Source: Streptomyces sp. NBRC 110611 (GTDB taxonomy: Bacteria > Actinomycetota > Actinomycetes > Streptomycetales > Streptomycetaceae). From it: 49,517 bases of DNA. Below the pieces are notes generated by a model that was given only the letters and a program-made list of their open reading frames with translations, was not told where the DNA came from and did no database searches. A program made the translations under genes and the position numbers. Where the stretch lies: NCBI RefSeq assembly GCF_001590865.1, contig NZ_BBUY01000022.1, positions 1 to 49,517 of the forward strand, written 5' to 3'. Each line of letters opens with the position of its first letter. Positions within the stretch are counted from its first letter, which is position 1. Positions 24,994 through 33,811 of the stretch are shown here, piece after piece.

Positions 24994-26114
24994 AGGCGCT
25001 CGCCGCCGGCATCGGCGTCGTCTTCCTCTCCCCCCTCCTGCTCGCCGGCACGGCCATGATGATGGCCTCCTCCAGCCAAGCCGCGCAGACAGCCAGCAGC
25101 TCGTCGCAATGCCTCACCGACCTCGACACCGACGCCGTCACCAGACAGGTCACCAAGATTCTCGACGGTGCTTCCGGTAAAGGCGTCCACATCAAGGGCT
25201 TGGACCTGCCCGCCGAGCAGGTCCCCAACGCCCGGACGATCGTGGCCACCGGCCTCTCGCTCGATGTGCCCAAGAAGGGCCAGGTCATCGCTGTCGCGAC
25301 CGCGATGCAGGAATCGCGGCTACGCAACCTCAACTATGGCGACAGGGACTCGCTGGGCCTGTTTCAGCAACGCCCTTCCCAGGGGTGGGGCACGGCCCAG
25401 CAGATCCGCGACCCGGTGTACGCCTCGGAGCAGTTCTACAAGCACCTGCTCAAGGTCAATGGCTGGGAGCAGATGGCGGTCACCCAGGCCGCCCAGGCTG
25501 TCCAGAAATCTGGGTTCCCCGATGCATACGCTCAGTGGGAGGGCCTGGCCACCGCCCTGCAGAAGGCCATCGCCAAGACGTTCCCGAGCGCCGGCAAGGA
25601 CACGACCAAAGACAAGGACAAGGAGTCCGCGCCCCGCGCCACTGGCTGCGCAGCGGCCAAGGACGGTTCCTCCTACGGGCGCATCCCCGAGGGTTCCGTG
25701 CCGAAGGGCTACGCGATCCCCAAGGATGCCGATCCCAAGGCCCGCAAGGCGATCGACTGGGCGATGCACCAGCTCGGAACCCTGTATCAGTGGGGCGGCA
25801 GCTGCACCGCCGCGCACGGTCCCGACCCGATGGGCCGCTGCGACTGCAGCAGTTTGATGCAGCAGGCGTACGCCCACGCCGGGATCACGCTCACCCGCAC
25901 CACGTACACGCAGGTCAGTGAGGGCAAGGCGGTCTCGCCCGAGAGCATCAAGCCTGGCGACCTGATCTTCAGTCGCGGCACCGCATCCCGGCCGGAACAC
26001 GTCGGCATGGCGCTCGGCGAAGGCTTGGTGATCGAGGCTCCCAGGACTTCAAAACCGGTCCGGATCACTCCCCTCAAGGACTGGGCCGTCCTCGCCGTCC
26101 GCCGCGTCATCTGA
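24990..26114 (+). CDS. Cell-wall hydrolase: lytic-transglycosylase-like domain plus NlpC/P60 peptidase
   Basis: 374-aa exported peptidoglycan hydrolase, as carried by actinobacterial conjugation systems to open the wall. An N-terminal hydrophobic helix (about 4-26) is a signal or anchor. Residues 95-200 form a transglycosylase-like domain with AMQESRLRN (Glu108 likely catalytic) and DSLGLFQQRPSQGWG. A Lys/Asp linker leads to the NlpC/P60 domain from about 250, with Cys286 in RCDCSSLM and His337 in EHVGMAL as catalytic residues. The start is a TTG overlapping the stop of the leader peptide. First large gene of the transfer operon. Confidence 0.85.
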   Translation: MKALAAGIGVVFLSPLLLAGTAMMMASSSQAAQTASSSSQCLTDLDTDAVTRQVTKILDGASGKGVHIKGLDLPAEQVPNARTIVATGLSLDVPKKGQVIAVATAMQESRLRNLNYGDRDSLGLFQQRPSQGWGTAQQIRDPVYASEQFYKHLLKVNGWEQMAVTQAAQAVQKSGFPDAYAQWEGLATALQKAIAKTFPSAGKDTTKDKDKESAPRATGCAAAKDGSSYGRIPEGSVPKGYAIPKDADPKARKAIDWAMHQLGTLYQWGGSCTAAHGPDPMGRCDCSSLMQQAYAHAGITLTRTTYTQVSEGKAVSPESIKPGDLIFSRGTASRPEHVGMALGEGLVIEAPRTSKPVRITPLKDWAVLAVRRVI

Positions 26115-26120
26115 CGCCGC

Positions 26121-26147
26121 CCCGCCCGGACATCGCTTTCGGGCGGG
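26121..26147 (+). terminator. Hairpin after the hydrolase gene
   Basis: CCCGCCCG and CGGGCGGG form an 8-bp stem with an 11-base loop, 6 bases after the stop. As the operon probably continues, this may be an attenuator or partial terminator rather than a full stop. Confidence 0.5.
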
Positions 26148-26253
26148 CCCTGGCCGCCCCTTCTCGCGCCTCGGGCGCCACTCCCCCTCCCTCTTCTTCC
26201 CCCTTTGCGCCGGGCTCGCTTCGCCTGCGCATGCAAGGAGTTCCGCCATACCC

Positions 26254-26562
26254 ATGTCACTCGCAGACCGCGTTGTCTACCTCGCCTACAACCCAGGCGT
26301 CACCCCGTCGGACGGTGGCCTTCCGGGCCTGTCCGTCCTGAAGAACGTGGTCAATAGCATCAATCTGTTCGGCATCGTCGCTGTCGTCGGCGCCCTGGCC
26401 GTCTCCTTGGGCGTGTGGGCCTGGGGCCACCACACCGGCGGCCACCAGGCCGAAGCCAACGGAAAGAAGGGCGCCGTCGTAGCCGCCGGAGCCGCACTCG
26501 GACTCGGCGCCGCCAACGGCATCGTGGCGTTCTTCTCGGCCCTGGGGTCGCAAGTCCATTGA
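26254..26562 (+). CDS. Small two-TM membrane protein, DUF6112-like
   Basis: 102-aa membrane protein that I recall as the DUF6112 type found in Streptomyces transfer loci. YLAYNPGVTPSDGGLPGL precedes a first membrane helix (FGIVAVVGALAVSLGVWAWG); a GHHTGGHQAEANGKKG loop leads to a second (VVAAGAALGLGAANGIVAFF). Size and topology resemble VirB2-type pilins or TrbC-like proteins, but without a long signal sequence. AAGGAG lies 11 bases before the ATG. Its position in the transfer operon supports a channel or pilin-like role; this is inference. Confidence 0.75.
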   Translation: MSLADRVVYLAYNPGVTPSDGGLPGLSVLKNVVNSINLFGIVAVVGALAVSLGVWAWGHHTGGHQAEANGKKGAVVAAGAALGLGAANGIVAFFSALGSQVH

Positions 26563-27242
26563 TAAGGAGACGACTCCCTTCCCTGTCCGGGTTCGGCGTC
26601 GGCTGGTCGGCCAAGCGCCGCATCGCGATCGTCGCGCTCGCCATCACCGCCCTGCTCGCCGTTGCCGCCACCGTCGCCTTCTTCACCGGGCGCGGCGAGC
26701 AGCACCAGGAGCCCACTACCCCGTCCCAGGCGAACAGTTCCTCGCCCTCCGAGGCCGCGCCAAAGCCCTCGGCAGGGTCGGGGTCGGTGCCGGCGCCTCC
26801 GCAGATCGCCGAGCCGGTCGCCTACGCAAAGGCCGCAGCCCACATGTTGTGGTCCTACGACACCCGCGGGACCAGCCGTGACCAGCAGCTCGCCGGCATG
26901 CGCGCGTGGATGACCAAGGAGACCAAGTACGCCGACTGGAACTCCGTGTCGGCCCAGGTCCCTGATCCGGTGCTGTGGTCGCGGATGGCCGATCAGGACC
27001 AGCACGCCACCGCGAAGGTCACCGAGGGCCATTTTCCGTCCGCGTTCAAGGCGGCCCTGGCCGATGATCCGTCCGCGATCACTGAGGCGTACATCTACGT
27101 CGTCACCGTCAACGGCAAGCAGAAGATCGCGTGGAAGAAGGGTGGCGGCGGTGCTGAGGAGCGCGCCGTGACCCTCGCTGTGCAGTGCCGGCCCCACCAC
27201 GACTGCTCCCTGGCTGCCATCGCTCCCAGCGTCACGCAGTGA
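26559..27242 (+). CDS. Single-TM conjugation protein, VirB8/TcpC-like position
   Basis: About 227 aa. A basic N-terminus and one membrane helix (IAIVALAITALLAVAATVAF) are followed by a Ser/Pro/Glu linker and a soluble domain of about 140 aa (AAAHMLWSYDTRG, AYIYVVTVNGKQKIAW, VTLAVQCRP). The layout and place in the operon resemble VirB8/TcpC-type channel proteins, but I see no decisive motif. The start is unclear: a TTG overlaps the previous stop (TTGA), while AAGGAG lies 3 bases after it and would fit a CTG at 26583. Confidence 0.7.
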   Translation: MIRRRLPSLSGFGVGWSAKRRIAIVALAITALLAVAATVAFFTGRGEQHQEPTTPSQANSSSPSEAAPKPSAGSGSVPAPPQIAEPVAYAKAAAHMLWSYDTRGTSRDQQLAGMRAWMTKETKYADWNSVSAQVPDPVLWSRMADQDQHATAKVTEGHFPSAFKAALADDPSAITEAYIYVVTVNGKQKIAWKKGGGGAEERAVTLAVQCRPHHDCSLAAIAPSVTQ

Positions 27243-27274
27243 CCCGCCCCGACTGAAAGGAGGAGCAACTCCCG

Positions 27275-28660
27275 ATGGGTTTCTGTGATTTCCCCCTCGC
27301 CGACAAGCTCTGTGCCGTCGGCGGCGCGGCCAAGGACGCGATTGATTTTGCCAGTGATCCCGGCAAGGCGATCGGCAACTGGATGGCGAAGTCGGCCGGT
27401 GAACTCGCCGCCGCAGCAGCTGATCTGGCCGCCAAGGCCGTCGATGCCACCACCAAGGTGGACTTGAACGCGGGCTGGTTCCGCGACAACTACGAGCTGC
27501 TGCTGCCGATCGGCCTCATCATCCTGGTCGCCACGTTCTGCGCCCAGCTCATCCGGGCCGCCGTCAAACGCGACGGACAAGCCCTCACCCAGGCATTCAC
27601 CGGCACGATGAGCGGCGTCTTGTTCGCCTTCTGCGCCATCGCCCTGACGACCGTGGCCATCGAAGTGGTCGACGCGCTGTCCGACGGGCTGTTCAAAACC
27701 GCGCACCTGAACATCGAGACCGCCGTACGCCGCATCGTGAAGGTCTCCCAGATCGGCGCGGTCTCCGGACTGGGCTGGCTCGTGGCGGTCTTCGCAGCCC
27801 TCGGAGCTGCCCTCGGCGCGGTCCTGTACTGGTGCGTGATGATGGTCCGCAAGGTCGGCATCCTCGTCATGGTCACCCTGGCCGTGTTCGCCGGGGCCGG
27901 GGGCGGCTGGGAGGTCGCCCGCCGGTGGCGCCGCGGCTGGATCGAGGCCACCGCCACCCTCGTCGTCTCCAAGCTGCTGATGACGATCATCTTCATCCTC
28001 GGCATCGCCGCCATGGGCCGAACCGAGTCCAAGGACGGATTGGGCGCGCTCGCGGACGTCATGTCCGGCATCGTGATCATGATCCTGGTGCTGCTCTGCC
28101 CGTACGCGGTGTTTAAGTTCGTGCACTGGGCCGCCGAAGGCACCAGCGGCGAGGACATCCACCGCGCCGGCGGCGCTGGTGCCCAGATCGCCCGGCAGCA
28201 CGCGGAAAAGGCCGGCCGCAAGGCCGCCTCCATGGCTGCCACCGCCGGAACCGGCGGCGCTGCAGCCGGAGCAGGCGCCGCGCCACAAGGCCCCGAATCT
28301 GCGTCCGGCGGTGGGTTCCCGGGCGACATCGCTTCCAATCCCACCGGTGGCGGTGGAGGCAAGGAAGGTGACGGCTCCGGAGCCTCGCCCGGAGGCGCCG
28401 CGCTCAAGAACGGCCTGGAGAAGGCAGCTCAGCCCCCGCCCGCCAGCCCCCGAGACGACACCAGCGGCCAGTTCGGCGGCGGACCCGGCCAGGGCGGACC
28501 CGGCTCGGGATCCCCCTCCGGCCAGGGCAGCGGCGGCTTCATGTCCCAACCGCCGATGGGCGCCTCCGGACCCCCGCCGCAGGGCGCTCCGCCCGCTGCG
28601 AACTCCACCGGGGCGGCCGGCGGGACCGGTACCCCGCCGCCCCCGCCCACCGGTATCTGA
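27275..28660 (+). CDS. VirB6/TrbL-like polytopic membrane protein, 461 aa
   Basis: Channel component of the type IV-like transfer machine. Cytosolic or amphipathic helices fill residues 1-75, then 5-6 membrane segments (ELLLPIGLIILVATFCAQLI, GLGWLVAVFAALGAALGAVL, VGILVMVTLAVFAGAGGG, LLMTIIFILGIAAMG, IVIMILVLLCPYAVFKFV) to about residue 285. The C-terminal 170 aa are Gly/Pro/Ser/Gln-rich and disordered, as in SCO6881-type proteins. AGGAGG precedes the ATG by about 12 bases. It fits between the VirB8-like and SCO6880 genes as in other Streptomyces elements. Confidence 0.8.
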   Translation: MGFCDFPLADKLCAVGGAAKDAIDFASDPGKAIGNWMAKSAGELAAAAADLAAKAVDATTKVDLNAGWFRDNYELLLPIGLIILVATFCAQLIRAAVKRDGQALTQAFTGTMSGVLFAFCAIALTTVAIEVVDALSDGLFKTAHLNIETAVRRIVKVSQIGAVSGLGWLVAVFAALGAALGAVLYWCVMMVRKVGILVMVTLAVFAGAGGGWEVARRWRRGWIEATATLVVSKLLMTIIFILGIAAMGRTESKDGLGALADVMSGIVIMILVLLCPYAVFKFVHWAAEGTSGEDIHRAGGAGAQIARQHAEKAGRKAASMAATAGTGGAAAGAGAAPQGPESASGGGFPGDIASNPTGGGGGKEGDGSGASPGGAALKNGLEKAAQPPPASPRDDTSGQFGGGPGQGGPGSGSPSGQGSGGFMSQPPMGASGPPPQGAPPAANSTGAAGGTGTPPPPPTGI

Positions 28661-28674
28661 CCCTTCCCGCCCCC

Positions 28675-28715
28675 GGGGCGGCACGCGCCGCGCATGGTCC
28701 GCCGCGTGCCGCCCC
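28675..28715 (+). repeat. Intra-operon hairpin, 13-bp perfect arms
   Basis: GGGGCGGCACGCG and CGCGTGCCGCCCC pair around a 15-base loop between the VirB6-like and SCO6880 genes. It could act as a partial terminator or an mRNA-stabilising structure that sets the level of downstream ATPase genes. Confidence 0.65.
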
Positions 28716-28746
28716 GGCCACGCCCCGCGCTTCATCGGAACGGCCC

Positions 28747-30219
28747 TTGTCTGACCTCTCTATAACCCCGCTCACGGTCAAATTCCCGCACAGATCGAGG
28801 CGCGGCATCCTGCTCGGCCTCTCCCTTCCCCAACTTGTCCTCTTCTCCTGCGCATTGGCGCTTCTCCTTGTCACGGTAGTATCCACCGGGCTACTTGGCG
28901 CTATCGTCCTGACCCCGCTGTGGGCTGCGGTCGCCGCGCTGGTCGCGATGCGCCGCCACGGCCGTTCGCTGATCGACTGGGCGCCGATCGTCCTGCGCTA
29001 CGCCCAGCGCCGCCGCACCGGGCAGACCCTGTGGCTCGCCCGGCCCGTGACACGCCCCCGCCAGGACGGCGTCCTGCATCTGCCCGGCACCGCCGCCTCG
29101 CTGCGGGTCGTCACCCCCGGCGACTCGGCGAACCAGGCCGCCGCCGTGCACGACCCTCACCACCAGACCCTCACCGCCATCGCCCGCGTCTCCTCCCGTG
29201 CCTTCGCACTGCTCGACCCCGCCACCCAGAACCACAACGTCTCCGGGTGGGGACGGGCACTGGCGGGCATCGCCCGCACCGGTCACGTCGCCACCGTGCA
29301 GGTCCTGGAGCGCACCGTCCCCGACTCCGGCGACACCCTCGCCCGCGACTGGGCACAGCAGGGCCGGCCCGAGACCCCCGTCGCAGGGCAGGTCTACAGC
29401 GAACTGGTCGCATCCGCAGGACCGGCCGCCGCCCCGCACGAGGCGTACCTGGCCATCTCCCTGGACCTCAAGGCCGCCAAGCGGCTCATCAGTCAGGCTG
29501 GCGGCGGGCTGCCCGGCGCATTCACCGTGATGCAGCAAACCACGGCCTCGATCGCCCAGGCCGCCCGCAGCGCCGGCCTGACGGTGACCGGATGGCTGAC
29601 GGCCCGCGAGGTCGCCGCCGTCATCCGCACCGCCTACGACCCCAAGGCCCTCTCCGCCCTGCAGCAGTGGTCCGAATCCGGCCGGGCCGAAGCCGACCCG
29701 GCCGCAGCCGGCCCGGTCGTCCAGGTCGAAGAAGTTGACCGCCTCGCCACCGACTCCGCCCGGCACGCCACCTACTGGGTCGAAGACTGGCCCCGCACCG
29801 AAACCAGCGCAGGATTCCTTCACGGCCTGATGTTCACCGCCGGGGTCCGGCGCACCCTGTCCCTTATATACGTGCCCCAGGGGATCGAGTCCGCGATGCG
29901 CGACGTCCAGCGCAGAAAAGCGGCGATCATCGCCGACGCCAACGAACGCTCCCGCCGCGGCCAGGTCGACAGCGAGGCCGACTCCGTCGAGTACGCCGAC
30001 GTCAAACAGCGCGAGCGCCAGCTGATCGCCGGGCACGCCGACGTCGCCCTGACCGGCCTGCTCACCATCTCTGCCGAGACCGACGCCATGCTCGACGCCG
30101 CGTGCGCACAGATCGAAACCGCCGCCGTCACCGCCCAAGTCGACCTGCGGCGCCTGATCTTCCAGCAGCCCGACGCCTTCACCCTCGGCGCCCTGCCGCT
30201 CGCCCGTACCGCCCTGTGA
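28747..30219 (+). CDS. SCO6880-family transfer protein (PrgI/VirB4-N-like), 490 aa
   Basis: Membrane-bound component of the Streptomyces type IV-like conjugation apparatus. Residues 1-40 are a PrgI-like start, two membrane helices follow (LPQLVLFSCALALLLVTVV, GAIVLTPLWAAVAALVAM), then a large cytosolic part resembling the N-terminal portion of VirB4 (HQTLTAIARVSSRAFALLDP, ERTVPDSGDTLARDWAQQG, GRAEADP region). It lacks a Walker A motif, which is on the separate ATPase encoded two genes on. Start is TTG. The split of VirB4 into two polypeptides is a feature of this system type. Confidence 0.8.
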   Translation: MSDLSITPLTVKFPHRSRRGILLGLSLPQLVLFSCALALLLVTVVSTGLLGAIVLTPLWAAVAALVAMRRHGRSLIDWAPIVLRYAQRRRTGQTLWLARPVTRPRQDGVLHLPGTAASLRVVTPGDSANQAAAVHDPHHQTLTAIARVSSRAFALLDPATQNHNVSGWGRALAGIARTGHVATVQVLERTVPDSGDTLARDWAQQGRPETPVAGQVYSELVASAGPAAAPHEAYLAISLDLKAAKRLISQAGGGLPGAFTVMQQTTASIAQAARSAGLTVTGWLTAREVAAVIRTAYDPKALSALQQWSESGRAEADPAAAGPVVQVEEVDRLATDSARHATYWVEDWPRTETSAGFLHGLMFTAGVRRTLSLIYVPQGIESAMRDVQRRKAAIIADANERSRRGQVDSEADSVEYADVKQRERQLIAGHADVALTGLLTISAETDAMLDAACAQIETAAVTAQVDLRRLIFQQPDAFTLGALPLARTAL

Positions 30220-30277
30220 CCCCGCACCACCACCCACTACTGTCCCCGCCGTAGCGGCAGGAAGGTTCCATTCGCTT

Positions 30278-30748
30278 TTGACCTCAGCCACCCCCGTCAG
30301 CGATGCGCACCCGTACCTGCGGGCCGCCAGCGCCGGCGTCCGCCACCACACCCGCGCCCTCACATCGCGGGAGCAGACCGCCCCGACGCCCGCGGACCGC
30401 GTCCACCTCGACGTACTGCACGCCCACCTGACCGCGCTGCACCAGCTGCTCGACCACCTCGCCACCACGACCCGGCCCTCGCATCCGGCCGCCGGGCGCC
30501 AGTTGGCCACCGCGCACACCCGCCTGTGGCAGTCCGCCGCCGCCGTGCACGAAGCATTCCACCTCCTGCCCTCGGCGACGGAGGCCGCTGCGGATGCAGC
30601 GTGCCATCCCGAGCGGCTACCGGAAGGCCCGCCCGTCTTGACCATCTGCCAGCGTCACCTCGCTGCAGGACATGTCGTGCGCCGCAAGACCACCCCGAGT
30701 GATCTCCACACTCCGCTGCACGGCCACACCACCACCTGCAGCGGGTGA
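30278..30748 (+). CDS. DUF6238-like protein, 156 aa
   Basis: Helical, His-rich protein. The LDVLHAHLTALHQLLDHLA helix and a later LATAHTRLWQSAAAVHEAFH helix agree with what I recall of DUF6238, a Streptomyces family found between transfer genes. The C-terminus has two Cys and several His that might bind a metal. TTG start 12 bases after AGGAAGG. It lies between the two VirB4-related genes and is probably part of the operon. Function unknown. Confidence 0.65.
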   Translation: MTSATPVSDAHPYLRAASAGVRHHTRALTSREQTAPTPADRVHLDVLHAHLTALHQLLDHLATTTRPSHPAAGRQLATAHTRLWQSAAAVHEAFHLLPSATEAAADAACHPERLPEGPPVLTICQRHLAAGHVVRRKTTPSDLHTPLHGHTTTCSG

Positions 30749-30775
30749 CCGCCGTCCCGTGAAAGCCGCCCTGTC

Positions 30776-32290
30776 ATGAATCACCGGCCCGCGCGCCGAG
30801 CCCGCCGCGCCAGCGCAAGCCCCCTGTTCACCCCGCACGGCACCGACCGTGCCGCTCGCAAAACCGCCCGCCGGCAGCTCGCCGAGGCCGCCGCGAAAGC
30901 CCGCGCCGAGGCCACCGCCCACACGGCCGGCAGCGAAACCGCCGAGCAGCAGATGCCGGAACCCCTCTACCCGCTCGCCGGGCGCCCCGGCCCCGCCTCC
31001 GCCCGCAGGGGCAAGCTCAAGCTGCCTGCCCACCGCATGACCACCGCCACCGCCTCCGGGGCGTATCCGTTCCTCGCCGAGGGCGGCCTGGGTGCCGAAG
31101 GCATCTACATCGGACGCGACGTCCACGCAGAGGCGTCCTTCTGCTTCGATCCCTTCGCGCTGTACGGCAAGGTCGAGGGCTTCACCAACCCGAATGTGCT
31201 GCTTGCCGGCGTTATCGGCCAGGGCAAGTCCGCGCTGGCCAAGAGCTTCGCACTCCGCTCGGTCGCCTTCGGCTACCGCGTCTACGTTCCCTGCGACCCC
31301 AAGGGCGAATGGACGCCCGTGGCCAGGGCCCTGGGCGGCACTTCCATCGCGCTGGGGCCTGGTCTGCCCGGCAAGCTCAATCCCCTCGACGCCGCACCAC
31401 GCCCCAACTCGGTGTCCGAGGCCGACTGGGCGGGCGAGATCCGCAAGCGCCGCCTGCTGCTGCTCGGCAGCCTGGCCCGCACCGTCCTCGGGCGGGACCT
31501 GCTGCCGATGGAGCACACCGGCCTCGACGTCGCCCTGGACGCCGTCGTCACCCGCGCCGCCACCACCGGGCGCACCCCTCTGCTCGGCGAGATCGCCGCC
31601 ACCCTCAACAACCCGGACGAACTCGACGCCGCCGGCGGCATGATGTCCGGACGCCTCGGCGACGCCTCCCGCGACCTGGCTCACGCTATGCGCCGCCTCG
31701 TCCACGGCGACCTCGCCGGCATGTTCGACGCACCGAGCACCGTCGCGTTCGATCCGAATTCGCCGATGCTCACCATCGACCTGTCCCGCCTGGGCGGCTC
31801 CGGCGACGACACCGCCCTCGTCCTCGCCATGACCTGCGCCTCGGCATGGATGGAATCGGCGCTGTCCGACCCGAACGGCGGCCGCCGCTGGATCGTCTAC
31901 GACGAAGCCTGGCGCCTGATGCGCCACCCCGGACTCCTTCAGCGCATGCAGTCCCAGTGGAAGCTCTCCCGCGGTCTGGGCATCGCCAACCTGATGGTCA
32001 TCCACCGGCTCTCCGACCTGCTCACCGCCGGCGACGCCGGATCCCGCGGACGGGCGCTCGCCGAGGGCCTGCTCGCCGACTGCTCCACCCGCATCATCTA
32101 CCGGCAGGAGACCGACCAACTCCAGGCCGCCGCAGCCCTGCTGGGCCTGACCTCCGTCGAGGCCGAGGCCATCGCGCATCTCAACCGCGGCCGCGGCCTG
32201 TGGCGGGTCGCCGGACGATCTTTCATCGTGCAGCACCTCCTGCATCCCCACGAGCTGTCACTGTTCGACACCGACGCCCGGATGCATTGA
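30776..32290 (+). CDS. VirB4-type conjugation ATPase, 504 aa
   Basis: Energises the transfer channel. The N-terminal 90 aa are basic and Ala/Arg-rich. Walker A is GVIGQGKS (145-152) and Walker B is the WIVYDEAW segment (about 371-378). The segment GYRVYVPCDPKGEW and the C-terminal HRLSDL and DCSTRIIYRQE blocks are typical of VirB4/TraC ATPases. It corresponds to the C-terminal half of classical VirB4. The ATG follows GAAAG weakly. The last gene with a clear transfer function in the operon. Confidence 0.9.
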   Translation: MNHRPARRARRASASPLFTPHGTDRAARKTARRQLAEAAAKARAEATAHTAGSETAEQQMPEPLYPLAGRPGPASARRGKLKLPAHRMTTATASGAYPFLAEGGLGAEGIYIGRDVHAEASFCFDPFALYGKVEGFTNPNVLLAGVIGQGKSALAKSFALRSVAFGYRVYVPCDPKGEWTPVARALGGTSIALGPGLPGKLNPLDAAPRPNSVSEADWAGEIRKRRLLLLGSLARTVLGRDLLPMEHTGLDVALDAVVTRAATTGRTPLLGEIAATLNNPDELDAAGGMMSGRLGDASRDLAHAMRRLVHGDLAGMFDAPSTVAFDPNSPMLTIDLSRLGGSGDDTALVLAMTCASAWMESALSDPNGGRRWIVYDEAWRLMRHPGLLQRMQSQWKLSRGLGIANLMVIHRLSDLLTAGDAGSRGRALAEGLLADCSTRIIYRQETDQLQAAAALLGLTSVEAEAIAHLNRGRGLWRVAGRSFIVQHLLHPHELSLFDTDARMH

Positions 32291-32330
32291 AACGCCACAT
32301 TTCGCATATTCAAGACTTCACGGGAAGTGT

Positions 32331-32876
32331 ATGCCCGATCCCACCACAGATCAGACGCTGCGCGAACTGCAGCAGGTCTCTCTCAGCCTCCGGCGCGCAT
32401 CCGAGCAACTCGAATTACTGGACAGAACAGGACAGGTTCCCATATATCCCCTGTTCGGCGAGCTGATTCAGCATGTGGCTGTCGCACAGAACCTGTCACA
32501 CACCACCGCGCAACTAGCGACTGGGTTCTCGGTCCGGCTCGACGCCCCGTCAGAGGAACTCTCCCGAGCCCACTCTCACCTGGTAACCGCCGTGGCACAC
32601 ACCTGCTCCGCGGTGGCACTGTTCGCCCGGACCGCGCAGACGTCCACGTCCCCTGCGCCGGCGCAGGGGACGCCGGATGCCGAGCGCCGTCAATGGAAGC
32701 TGGTCCTCGATCACGCCGAGGGCCGTGCCGAATTGCGTCGCGCATCCGAAGCCGTCAGCGCAGCAGCCAAGCACCTCCAAGACCACCACGACCTGCAGCA
32801 ATTCCTCTCCAAAGCCCTGGGGCGGGCTACGGATGCGCCCAAGGCAGCGCCGCCATCACCGCGGCGCTCCCGGTGA
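32331..32876 (+). CDS. Hypothetical helical protein, 181 aa
   Basis: Predicted helical bundle (LRELQQVSLSLRRASEQLEL, FGELIQHVAVAQNLSHTTAQ, AVAHTCSAVALFARTAQ) with a Pro/Ala linker and a second helical part (ELRRASEAVSAAAKHLQDHH). The two halves look alike in pattern, so it may be an internal duplication. GGGAAG precedes the ATG. Not recognised; it is a small accessory gene between the ATPase and the parB-like gene. Confidence 0.6.
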   Translation: MPDPTTDQTLRELQQVSLSLRRASEQLELLDRTGQVPIYPLFGELIQHVAVAQNLSHTTAQLATGFSVRLDAPSEELSRAHSHLVTAVAHTCSAVALFARTAQTSTSPAPAQGTPDAERRQWKLVLDHAEGRAELRRASEAVSAAAKHLQDHHDLQQFLSKALGRATDAPKAAPPSPRRSR

Positions 32877-33001
32877 CACCCGCCTATGCGTCCAGCATCC
32901 GCCAGCCGAAGACGCTGCGGCGCTGCGCGAACCCACGGCACGGGAGACACAAAGCCCTTGCGGCCAACCACCCGACGCTATCGATCAACTAGGAGCACCG
33001 C

Positions 33002-33811
33002 ATCCAGTTCCATCCGACCATCCTGCTCTTTCCGGAACTCGACGAGGACGACCTCACTGCTCTCGCCGACGACATCAAAGACAACGGACTGCTGCACCCT
33101 GTCGTCCTCGACCAAAACGGCCGGGTCATCGACGGGCGCAACCGCCTGAAGGCTTGCGAGATCGCCGGTGTCCAGCCCTCGTACACCACGCACGAAGGCG
33201 ACCCCGACAGCTACGCCCTGTCTGCGAACATCCACCGGCGCAATCTGGCCAAGGGCCAGCTGGCCATGATCACCGCCAAAGCCTGTTTCCTCAGTGGACA
33301 GAGCGAGCGTCCACCGAGTGGACAGTCCTCTCGTTTCCTGAGTGGACAGTTGGGAGTCTCGCGGGGCATCGTAAGCAAGGCGAACGTCGTGCTCCAGCAC
33401 GCACCAGACCTGGTGGACCCGGTGATCAGCGGCGCCTCAGGGCTCAACGAGGCGTACGCGGTTGCCCAGGAGAACAAGGCCAAGGCCAATTCGGCCGAGG
33501 TCCAGCTCGCCCGGCTGCGGGAGGAGGACCCCGAGCTGGCCGACCGGGTCGTCGAGGGCGAGCTGACTCTGGCTGGGGCATGGGCAGAGCGCACCGAGCG
33601 CGTCGAGGAGGACAAGCGCCAGCGCCGGGTGGCCACCCGGCTGCTGGATGAGCTGGTCCCGCCGCTCGCCCAGGCCCGCGGTACCCGGACGTTCAGCCGT
33701 TACGACCCCGCCTACGCCAGCGGAGAGCCCATCACCCGCGAGACCATCGCGCACGCCATGACGGCGCTGGCCGAGATGGACCAGGTCTGGCAGGAGCGTG
33801 ATCTTCCGTGA
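33002..33811 (+). CDS. ParB-like nuclease/DNA-binding protein, non-standard ATC start
   Basis: About 269 aa. The N-terminal ParB domain is clear: FPELDEDDLTALADDIKDNG, LLHPVVLDQNGRVIDGRNRL and ALSANIHRRNLAKGQ. A helix-turn-helix-like part (LGVSRGIVSKANVVLQHAP) and a charged C-terminal helix region follow. Proteins like this partition or stabilise plasmids or regulate transfer. No ATG, GTG or TTG exists in frame before the ParB domain; AGGAG lies 6 bases ahead of an ATC whose following residues (QFHPT) fit a normal N-terminus. Between domain and HTH sit three 8-residue repeats (SGQSERPP, SGQSSRFL, SGQLGVSR). It overlaps the next gene by GTGA. Confidence 0.75.
   Translation: MQFHPTILLFPELDEDDLTALADDIKDNGLLHPVVLDQNGRVIDGRNRLKACEIAGVQPSYTTHEGDPDSYALSANIHRRNLAKGQLAMITAKACFLSGQSERPPSGQSSRFLSGQLGVSRGIVSKANVVLQHAPDLVDPVISGASGLNEAYAVAQENKAKANSAEVQLARLREEDPELADRVVEGELTLAGAWAERTERVEEDKRQRRVATRLLDELVPPLAQARGTRTFSRYDPAYASGEPITRETIAHAMTALAEMDQVWQERDLP
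33293..33349 (+). repeat. 24-bp-period triple repeat inside the parB-like gene
   Basis: AGTGGACAG occurs at 33293, 33317 and 33341, exactly 24 bases apart and in frame, each encoding the Ser-Gly-Gln of an 8-residue repeat. The intervening bases differ. Confidence 0.75.

Noticed and set aside
26559..26590. ATG or GTG start for the VirB8-position gene
   Set aside because: None exists in frame near the ribosome site; only TTG (26559) or CTG (26583) are possible.
30617..32251. 544-codon minus-strand frame opposite the VirB4-type ATPase
   Set aside because: Antisense shadow; the plus strand has Walker motifs and family features.
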